From: Candidatus Hydrogenedentota bacterium
Lineage (GTDB): Bacteria; Hydrogenedentota; Hydrogenedentia; Hydrogenedentiales; CAITNO01
Assembly (NCBI GenBank): GCA_903922535.1
Contig: CAIXUF010000308.1
Coordinates: forward strand, 1-5,226
Direction: 5' to 3'
Length of the DNA: 5,226 bases
A program made the position numbers and the translations under genes. Positions 1 through 5,226 of this stretch are shown here, piece by piece (within the stretch, counting starts at the first letter, position 1; the number at the start of each line of letters is the position of its first letter). The notes under the pieces are model-generated. The model did no database searches and had not been told where the DNA came from. It saw nothing but the letters and a program-made list of their open reading frames with translations.

Positions 1-1
1 C

Positions 2-1051
2 AGCCTGCAGGCGGTGGCGCACGGCTCGGATACGGTTCAATATTTTCAATGGCGCAAGGGGCAGGGCGGGTGTGAGAAATTCCATGGCGCGGTGGTGGAC
101 CATGGCGGACACGAACAAACCCGTGTGTTCCGGGACGTAGCCGATGTCGGCAAGGTTTTGCAGGGCATGGACGATATCATCGGCACCACGGTGAAGCCGG
201 ATGTGGCTCTGGTCTATGACTGGGAAGTGGGATGGGCGATTGAGCAGATGGAAGGGCTCGGCAAGGACATCCGAAAGTATGATGAAACCGCCATGGCGCA
301 CTACCGTTCATTCTGGAAACGAGGCGTGCCGGTTGATGTGATTGACCAGACCTGTTCCCTGGAAGACTATAGAGTCGTCGTGACGCCGATGATGTATCTG
401 CTCCGGCCCGGCATGGCCGACAAGGTGAAGGCGTTTGTCGCACGCGGCGGCACGTGGGTGGCGACCTACTGGACCGCCATCGTGGATGAACATGATCTCT
501 GTTATCGCGGCGGTTTCCCGGGGGCGGGTTTGCGCGAGGTGTTGGGAATCCTCGACGAAGAGATTGATGCCGTCTATCCGGGCGAAAGCAACAGCGTGGT
601 GGCGCGTTCCGGGAATGCCGCCGGACTCAAGGGGAAATATGGCGCCCGGGAACTGATGGGGCTTATCCACGTCGAGACCGCAAAAGCGCTTGCCGTCTAT
701 GGCGCTGATTTTTACAAGGGGCGGCCGGCGGTGACGGTGAACTCCTACGTGAAAGGGAAGGCATACTACATCGCCAGCCGCAATGATGAACGATTCCACG
801 ACGCTTTCTACGGCAATCTCGTGAAGACACTGAAGCTTCAGCGTTCATTGGAGACAACATTGCCCGCGGGGGTGTCTGCCCAGAAGCGGACCGATGGAAA
901 GAACGATTACATTTTCGTGATGAACTTCAACGCGCGGCCGGCGGCGGTGAACCTGAAACCGGGCCGGTACAGGGATTTGTTCACCGGCGGCAAAATCGGC
1001 AGTCGACTGGCGCTGACCGGCTATGATGTCAGGATTCTGAAGACGGCTTGA
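2..1051 (+). CDS. GH42 beta-galactosidase, C-terminal part (5' end outside window)
   Basis: GH42 enzymes hydrolyse terminal beta-D-galactosides with retention of configuration. The reading frame is open to the left edge, so the GTG at 14 is probably an internal Val codon and not the start. Numbering from the first full codon, residues 1-35 match the end of the GH42 catalytic barrel: an AHG-D motif, YFQWR, then E25 and H28 in the E-x-x-H spacing of Glu360/His363, which contact galactose in the Thermus A4 enzyme. By that alignment both catalytic glutamates lie upstream of the window. Residues from about 60 to 275 resemble the beta-galactosidase trimerisation domain (strands DVALVYDWEVGW and DYRVVVTPMMYLL, then FVARGGTWV, and later GKAYYIASR). 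From about 282 to 349 is a short beta-rich C-terminal domain (YIFVMNFN, YRDLFTGG, ending YDVRILK). It converges on the esterase gene, overlapping it by 23 nt. The family call is firm; the sugar substrate is inferred. Confidence 0.9.
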   Translation, partial: SLQAVAHGSDTVQYFQWRKGQGGCEKFHGAVVDHGGHEQTRVFRDVADVGKVLQGMDDIIGTTVKPDVALVYDWEVGWAIEQMEGLGKDIRKYDETAMAHYRSFWKRGVPVDVIDQTCSLEDYRVVVTPMMYLLRPGMADKVKAFVARGGTWVATYWTAIVDEHDLCYRGGFPGAGLREVLGILDEEIDAVYPGESNSVVARSGNAAGLKGKYGARELMGLIHVETAKALAVYGADFYKGRPAVTVNSYVKGKAYYIASRNDERFHDAFYGNLVKTLKLQRSLETTLPAGVSAQKRTDGKNDYIFVMNFNARPAAVNLKPGRYRDLFTGGKIGSRLALTGYDVRILKTA

Positions 1052-1862
1052 GCGCAGTCTCGGGAACGAACCCCTGCGCCGCAAGCCATTCCAGGGATTG
1101 GGTCTGCCATGCATCCCACATCGGACCCTGATACCCGTTGAGGCCGTGATCGCCTTCGGGTAGTTTCAGGTACTCGGCTGCCACGCCTTTGGCGCTCAAC
1201 GCTTCGATGAACAAGCGGCTGTGATCCGGCGCGACGACACGGTCATTCTGGGCATGAGCCAGGAAGGCTGGCGGCGTTTGTCGCGTCACCTGTTTCTCGC
1301 AGGAGAAGAAGTCCGTCAGCTCGGCAGCCGCTTCCGTGCCAAGCAGATTGTTCTTGCAGCCTTCAAGCTTCTTGTCTCCCAGGATGATCAGAGGATAGAT
1401 CAAGATCATAAAATCCGGCCGGCAACTGCATCGTTCGATCGGATCCGCGGCCTTGAGATTGCCGTTGTCGAACCGGACGCCCGCTGTTGCGGCAAGGTGC
1501 CCGCCGGCGGAAAACCCCATGATGCCAAGCCGATCCGGGTTGTCCTTCCACTCCCGCGCTTTGGATCGCGCCAGGCGAATGGCGCGCTGCGCATCCAGCA
1601 GCGGCACGAAAGGCCTGCCTTGGGGAAGCCGGTACTCCAGCACGATTCCGGTGATCCCGTACCCGTTCAGCCAGCGGGCGATTCCATGACCTTCCGGCTC
1701 AATGACGACAGAGCTGTACCCTCCGCCCGGACAAATGACAATGGAGGTCCCGTTTGCCAGAGTGGGGCGGTAAACGGTGACCGAAGGAATTGACGGATCG
1801 ACCGTTCCGTCGCCAACGGGCGCCGGTCCTGGCCAGAGATTGATCGTTTCAGGTTTCATCAT
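1029..1862 (-). CDS. Alpha/beta-hydrolase, acetyl-xylan/feruloyl esterase-like
   Basis: A 277-residue serine hydrolase of the alpha/beta fold, of the type often annotated as BD-FAE, Abhydrolase_3 or acetyl-xylan esterase; such enzymes remove acyl groups from sugars or small esters. The beginning (INLWPGPAP) is typical of this group. PGGGY at 45-49 is the oxyanion-hole loop. GFSAGG at 116-121 is the nucleophile elbow with Ser118. Asp207 in QNDRVV and His239 in GDHG complete a plausible triad. The length is normal for a single-domain member, and no signal peptide is visible, which suggests the cytoplasm. The ATG overlaps the stop of the upstream DUF6259-like gene (ATGA), and a purine-rich stretch lies about 12 nt upstream. 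A second Met codon follows at once and could also serve as start. It is the last gene of the four-gene run. Fold and triad are clear; esterase activity on a glycan is inferred from context. Confidence 0.9.
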   Translation of the reverse strand: MMKPETINLWPGPAPVGDGTVDPSIPSVTVYRPTLANGTSIVICPGGGYSSVVIEPEGHGIARWLNGYGITGIVLEYRLPQGRPFVPLLDAQRAIRLARSKAREWKDNPDRLGIMGFSAGGHLAATAGVRFDNGNLKAADPIERCSCRPDFMILIYPLIILGDKKLEGCKNNLLGTEAAAELTDFFSCEKQVTRQTPPAFLAHAQNDRVVAPDHSRLFIEALSAKGVAAEYLKLPEGDHGLNGYQGPMWDAWQTQSLEWLAAQGFVPETALKPSSES

Positions 1863-4078
1863 GTTTCCGTCGCTTCCCCTTCCATCAACACGCAGCCGAG
1901 CGGTGGTACGGTGATGTCTGTGCTCGCACCGGAACGGCGGAGGGTCAGGTGTCTCGAAGTAAGCCGCGATCCCGCGACGTGCAGGATCGGCTGCTTCCCA
2001 AGCCGAGCATCGGCAACCGCGATTTTTCGGGGCTTGTTTGTCCAGTTCGCCAGTACGATGCCCGGTCGGCCGTCAGGAGCCTGCCAGGCGGCATGAAAGA
2101 CGGCCGGGATCCGATTCATGCGCGCGTTCGATTCCCAGGTCATGGTCTCAACGCCGCCGATTTCAGTAGATCGAAGCATGCGGCCGAGCGTGAGGAAATC
2201 CCTGCCGGGTCCGCGTCGCAATGCCAGCGCAGTGCGCATCATCTCCAGGGCTTCGTCGTTCGAGCCGACTTGTGGCTTCCATGGCGCCCAGTTCCCGGTA
2301 TCCTTGTTGAGCAGCGTGCCGTCACTGATCATTACGGCGCCGGGCAGTTCTCCGAGAACGGCGTTGCACGCGTTTCGCGTGGGGAGATGGTGCGGCTCCG
2401 GGCCCATACCCATCCCGCCCTGAAGCGTGATGCACTCATGATATAAATAGTGATACAGAGGCATGAATTCGTAGTTCGAAACATGACCGGGCGGAATGAC
2501 GCGCACATCGGTTTGCTGAAACAGTGGGAGGCAGGTTTCATTGCACGGCGCCTCGGTCGAGTGGATGATTTGCTCCGACCCTGCGGCGTGTGCCGCCCGG
2601 CGAAAGCCTTCCACGACCTGCTGCATCCCGGCGGCCATCCACTTCCCGGGGACGGCAGGGTGCTCGTGGTCTGCCGAAAAACAAGGGAAGGTGGCGGCGC
2701 CCATGTTCTGGTCAAAGAACTGGATGGACTCCATACCCCAGCCGATGAGCCGCTTCACGAACGCCTCGGCGAGCTGCCTGGTCTTTCGCGTACCCAGGCA
2801 GCAGGCATAGCTTGGGCGCCAGCTCTTGTCCCAGGCCTCCTGCCACTCCATCCCGCGTGGCGTGCGGCATACGCTCCTGGCGCCGCCGTTGTTGCGATAG
2901 AAATCGCGGCCGTCGTAGTCGTTCCACAAATGTTTCGTGACCCAGCGCGTGCCATTGCAGAAGGAGCCCGCGCGCCAGCCGCGGCGGCGGGCCATCGCGA
3001 TGAAGCGCTTCATCGATTTGTCCCCACCCACAGGCGGGAAGCAATCCGGGTATACCCACGGCCCGCCGCGTTCCCAGGCCATGAGCACGGCGACAAGCGG
3101 GGCGTCAAGCCGGCGTGCAAGCCGCGAGAGCAGGGGAATCGCTTTTTCGTACGGCAGAAATTCCTTGATTGGAAAGACCGGCCCGATGTCCAGTTCGCCC
3201 TGCAGGCGCAGGGTGATGTAGGCGGGGGAATCCAGCAGCCAGGCCGGCACATCGAGGCGGCGGTGGAGCGGGGTGGCCCAGGGCTGTTTCAAAGTCCAGT
3301 CGCGATACAGGTCGGCGGCGGCGTGCCAGTCGCCGCGGAAGCTGCGCAGCACGATGTCGTATTCCAGCGTGCGCTTTCCTTTGCGCGGCCAGTCCCCTAC
3401 GTGGGCGATGCCGAGCCGCAGACCGGGCGGCCGATGAAGCGTCTTGATGATCTTCACATTGGCCGCGGCGTCTTCGCACGCCATGTAGAGCCCCGCGCGG
3501 TCCGTATAGTACGCAAGAAACTGAGCAAACATTCCGCCCGGGTAGTGAGAGGAGTCTCCATTCTCCGGTGCAAACTGCCAGGCATCTTCCCCATCCGGCC
3601 CGAGCGTTTCAGGTGCAGGGTTCTTGAGCAGCCGCCCGGCGTAAAACGGGGACAGGAGCGATCCGCGCAGCTCATACCGGACGACGACAAAGGGATACTG
3701 GACGTCAACGATCCTTAACCCCGCGTTGTTTTCCAATTGGATAGACCAGCGTGTGCCGGGTTCCACGCGGGAAGCGCGAACCGTCGCGATAACGGCGAGG
3801 TCCAGGCCGGCAAGGTTGCGAAACGTCATCGTCAGAGTACTCGCCGCGCCCTTTTCTGTCATGGAAACGCGCGTCTGCCGGGCATCATGAGAAGTGATTC
3901 GGCGGTATTCTCCCTTCTCGTCCAGAAACTGCACGACGAAGGCGGGATGCTCGGGCGCGGACGCGATGAATTCCTGTCCCGGTGCCGACAGGCTGCGAAA
4001 CGAAACAAGCCGGCCGCTGTGCCGCTCAAAGGCAAGGAGTTCCGTGCTCGATTTAAGGGTCACCGTATTACCGGGCAT
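1859..4078 (-). CDS. DUF6259-like protein, putative glycoside hydrolase
   Basis: A 739-residue protein resembling DUF6259-containing proteins, which look like glycoside hydrolases but whose activity I do not know. Residues 1 to about 270 are beta-rich (a probable N-terminal sandwich with LEYDIVLRSFRGDW near 238-251). About 280-600 looks like a TIM barrel: strands include PLVAVLMAWERGG, GWRAGSFCNGTRW, SIQFFDQNMG and QIIHSTEAP. About 625-739 is a C-terminal beta domain (GIVLANWTNKPRKI, VPPLGCVLMEG). Candidate catalytic acids are Asp456 after the FF strand end and Glu509 in HSTEAP, with Glu514 close by; this is inference from strand-end position. Several cysteines (374, 404, 426, 427, 466, 512, 516) fall in the presumed barrel. 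I chose the ATG at 4078 because AAGGAG lies 4 nt upstream and it overlaps the SDR gene by only 11 nt. An in-frame ATG at 4150 would add 24 unlikely residues. No signal peptide or membrane segment is seen. Confidence 0.8.
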   Translation of the reverse strand: MPGNTVTLKSSTELLAFERHSGRLVSFRSLSAPGQEFIASAPEHPAFVVQFLDEKGEYRRITSHDARQTRVSMTEKGAASTLTMTFRNLAGLDLAVIATVRASRVEPGTRWSIQLENNAGLRIVDVQYPFVVVRYELRGSLLSPFYAGRLLKNPAPETLGPDGEDAWQFAPENGDSSHYPGGMFAQFLAYYTDRAGLYMACEDAAANVKIIKTLHRPPGLRLGIAHVGDWPRKGKRTLEYDIVLRSFRGDWHAAADLYRDWTLKQPWATPLHRRLDVPAWLLDSPAYITLRLQGELDIGPVFPIKEFLPYEKAIPLLSRLARRLDAPLVAVLMAWERGGPWVYPDCFPPVGGDKSMKRFIAMARRRGWRAGSFCNGTRWVTKHLWNDYDGRDFYRNNGGARSVCRTPRGMEWQEAWDKSWRPSYACCLGTRKTRQLAEAFVKRLIGWGMESIQFFDQNMGAATFPCFSADHEHPAVPGKWMAAGMQQVVEGFRRAAHAAGSEQIIHSTEAPCNETCLPLFQQTDVRVIPPGHVSNYEFMPLYHYLYHECITLQGGMGMGPEPHHLPTRNACNAVLGELPGAVMISDGTLLNKDTGNWAPWKPQVGSNDEALEMMRTALALRRGPGRDFLTLGRMLRSTEIGGVETMTWESNARMNRIPAVFHAAWQAPDGRPGIVLANWTNKPRKIAVADARLGKQPILHVAGSRLTSRHLTLRRSGASTDITVPPLGCVLMEGEATET
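1875..1881 (-). promoter_or_regulatory. Probable ribosome binding site of the esterase gene
   Basis: AAGGGGA on the - strand, inside the longer purine run GGAAGGGGAAG, lies 12 nt before the ATG at 1862. The spacing is somewhat long, but with the ATGA overlap with the upstream stop it supports re-initiation by ribosomes finishing the DUF6259-like gene. Confidence 0.5.
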
Positions 4079-4898
4079 TTTGCTCCTTCCGGGTTCCTGT
4101 GGTTCGCAGTGCGGCGCAATCCCATTCCGCGGCCGCAAGATAGCCTGCATCGACGGTGAGAGCCGCTCCGGTAATGCCCGCTGAATCTTCGCAGGCGAAA
4201 TAGAGAATGGATCGGGCCACGTCGCGAGGAGTCAAGGGGACATTGAGAGGGACGCGGTTGAGGCGTCTGGCGAGGTGGCCCTTGGGGTCCCCGGAAGCGT
4301 TCAAATGCTGCCGGAGCATGGGCGTATCGGTAATTCCCGGACAGATGCAGTTCGAGCGAATCCCGTATCGCGCGTAGTCGAGAGCAATCGATTTTGAAAG
4401 CTGCAGCACGGCGCCCTTTGACGTTGTATACGCCGGCGTGCCGCTTTGGCCGACCAGGCTGCTGATCGAGCCGACATTCACAACATAGCTGCGCTTGTTC
4501 CCGCGCAGGTGTGGAAACGCGTGTTTGAAAGCAAAGAACATGGACTTGACGTTGGTATCCATGACGTGATCCCACTGCGCCTCCGAGCACTCGTGGAGCA
4601 TCCGGATATCCACGATTCCGGCGTTATTCACAAGAATCTGGAGTCCGCCAAAGGCGGCGACGGTCTGAGCGATGGATACGCGGACTTCGTCTTCTCTGGC
4701 GACGTCGCAAGGAAGGAAGATCGCCTTGCCTCTCTTGCGCCTGACGGCCTTGACGACGCGAGCGCCATCCGCCTCATTCCGTCCGATCACGGCCACGGCC
4801 GCGCCTTCTTCCGCGAACAGCAGCGCGGCGGCCTCGCCGATGCCCTTCGTCGCGCCGCTGATCCAGGCCGTCTGTCCTCTCAGTCGTTTGGTCTTCAA
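4068..4898 (-). CDS. SDR-family oxidoreductase
   Basis: A classical short-chain dehydrogenase/reductase, 276 residues from a TTG start. These enzymes oxidise an alcohol or reduce a ketone using NAD(P). The Rossmann motif SGATKGIG is at 14-21, Asp65 (CDV) is the usual adenine-contacting residue, and NNAG is at 91-94. The catalytic tetrad is Asn116, Ser144, Tyr157 and Lys161 (YTTSK). The PG motif is at 187-188, and the family's closing VDAGY at 249-253. After strand 2 the sequence is GRN (39-41), with no acidic residue there, which leans towards NADP(H). About 23 residues follow VDAGY, more than usual. I preferred TTG at 4898 because GGGAGGG lies 8 nt upstream and the Rossmann strand begins 10 residues later. 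An ATG at 5009 would put over 100 nt inside the isomerase gene and add 37 unlikely residues. The substrate is unknown; context suggests a sugar or sugar derivative. Confidence 0.9.
   Translation of the reverse strand: MKTKRLRGQTAWISGATKGIGEAAALLFAEEGAAVAVIGRNEADGARVVKAVRRKRGKAIFLPCDVAREDEVRVSIAQTVAAFGGLQILVNNAGIVDIRMLHECSEAQWDHVMDTNVKSMFFAFKHAFPHLRGNKRSYVVNVGSISSLVGQSGTPAYTTSKGAVLQLSKSIALDYARYGIRSNCICPGITDTPMLRQHLNASGDPKGHLARRLNRVPLNVPLTPRDVARSILYFACEDSAGITGAALTVDAGYLAAAEWDCAALRTTGTRKEQNAR
4083..4088 (-). promoter_or_regulatory. Ribosome binding site that sets the start of the DUF6259-like gene
   Basis: AAGGAG (within GGAAGGAG) on the - strand lies 4 nt before the ATG at 4078. It is inside the last codons of the SDR gene and is the reason for preferring this start over the in-frame ATG 72 nt upstream. 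Confidence 0.75.
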
Positions 4899-4902
4899 GG
4901 GT

Positions 4903-5226
4903 TCAGCCCTCCCACGCTGTGCGGATGAGATCCCGCAGCAGGATTGTTTCGGAGAGATTGTCAACCTCGTTGCACTGCTCCCACTCCGTCCAGACGTATT
5001 CGAGTCCAATATAACCGCGATACCCGATCTGCTTCATGATCTTTACAATCCGTTTGTAGTTGATCGTATTCGCCGGAAGAGGCGCCTGCAGCCGCCCCTT
5101 GTGCGCGCCCCTGGCGTGGAAGTGGCTGGTGTAGGCTATCAGCGGTTCCACAGCGGCATCCGGAATGCCCTGTCTTGTAAAATGGGAGTAGTCCAGTGTC
5201 AAGGTCAGGCCCGGGGTTTCCTTGAC
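4903..5226 (-). CDS. Xylose-isomerase-like TIM-barrel sugar isomerase/epimerase, C-terminal part
   Basis: The last 107 residues of a protein of the AP-endonuclease-2/xylose-isomerase-like TIM-barrel superfamily (sugar phosphate isomerase/epimerase type); the N-terminus lies beyond the right edge. The frame is open to the edge, reading VKETPGLTLTLDYSHF, so the TTG at 5202 is internal. Counting from the first visible residue, Asp12 (LDYSH), His37 (FHARGA) and Glu76 (GLEYVW) have an order and spacing close to the metal ligands Asp185, His211 and Glu246 of D-tagatose 3-epimerase. The first ligand (a Glu) would be outside the window. Such enzymes use a divalent metal to isomerise or epimerise sugars, and relatives act on keto-sugars or inositols. 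It is the first visible gene of the - strand run, and its stop codon is 4 nt from the SDR start. The superfamily is clear; the specific reaction is not. Confidence 0.85.
   Translation of the reverse strand, partial: VKETPGLTLTLDYSHFTRQGIPDAAVEPLIAYTSHFHARGAHKGRLQAPLPANTINYKRIVKIMKQIGYRGYIGLEYVWTEWEQCNEVDNLSETILLRDLIRTAWEG
4907..4913 (-). promoter_or_regulatory. Ribosome binding site that sets the TTG start of the SDR gene
   Basis: GGGAGGG on the - strand lies 8 nt before the TTG at 4898, within the final codons of the isomerase-like gene. No ATG or GTG fits near the start of the Rossmann fold, so this site decides the start. Confidence 0.7.

Noticed and set aside
14..16. GTG at 14 as a true start for the GH42 gene
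   Set aside because: The frame continues open to the window edge with family-like residues (SLQA), and the position is in the middle of a conserved GH42 motif after the catalytic nucleophile region.
721..960. Two similar GCGGCCGGCGG-type stretches near 721-731 and 933-945
   Set aside because: They encode unrelated short peptides (GRPAVTVN and ARPAAVNL) and the match does not extend, so I do not treat them as a repeat.
1501..1510. Perfect 10-bp palindrome CCGCCGGCGG
   Set aside because: It lies inside the esterase coding sequence over Gly/Ala codons next to the nucleophile elbow; chance in G+C-rich coding DNA is the simpler explanation.
1221..1793. A 190-codon + strand open frame opposite the esterase gene
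   Set aside because: It overlaps the esterase triad region on the opposite strand, shows no domain signature and has no clear ribosome binding site; I read it as a shadow.
2450..3718. A 422-codon open frame on the + strand antisense to the DUF6259-like gene
   Set aside because: It lies wholly inside a well-supported gene on the other strand. Its translation has low-complexity Ala/Arg/Gly/Val runs and no recognisable motif, as expected for a shadow frame in G+C-rich DNA.
4079..4150. In-frame 24-codon N-terminal extension of the DUF6259-like gene from ATG 4150
   Set aside because: It would overlap the SDR gene by 83 nt and its residues look like a non-coding reading. The ATG at 4078 has a clear AAGGAG.

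Overview
The window is a gene-dense piece of a G+C-rich bacterial chromosome. It carries five protein-coding genes and no intergenic gap longer than a few bases. One gene, cut by the left edge, is on the + strand: the C-terminal half of a GH42 beta-galactosidase. Facing it on the - strand is a tight four-gene run. In transcription order (right to left) these are a xylose-isomerase-like TIM-barrel sugar isomerase/epimerase cut by the right edge, an SDR-family oxidoreductase, a large DUF6259-like putative glycoside hydrolase, and an alpha/beta-hydrolase of the acetyl-xylan/feruloyl esterase type. I see no RNA genes, mobile elements, CRISPR arrays or long repeats.

The - strand run looks like one operon with coupled translation. 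The isomerase stop and the SDR start are 4 nt apart, the SDR and DUF6259-like genes overlap by 11 nt, and the DUF6259-like and esterase genes overlap by 4 nt (ATGA). Each internal start has a purine-rich Shine-Dalgarno sequence inside the end of the gene before it. The promoter must lie right of the window. The GH42 and esterase genes converge and overlap at their 3' ends by 23 nt, so no intrinsic terminator can sit between them.

Read together, the genes suggest breakdown of a galactose-containing and perhaps acylated glycan or glycoside. The esterase would remove acyl groups, the two glycosidase-type proteins would cut sugar linkages, and the SDR and isomerase-like protein would oxidise and isomerise the released sugar. 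The four proteins whose N-termini can be judged, or reasonably proposed, include three (SDR, DUF6259-like, esterase) with no signal peptide, so action in the cytoplasm on imported oligosaccharides is the simpler reading. The substrate and exact reactions cannot be read from the sequence.

DUF6259-like proteins beside GH42 enzymes, esterases and xylose-isomerase-like barrels are common in glycan-degrading bacteria of the Planctomycetota/Verrucomicrobiota/Kiritimatiellota/Lentisphaerota group. I suggest that group from gene content only; no phylogenetic marker is present.
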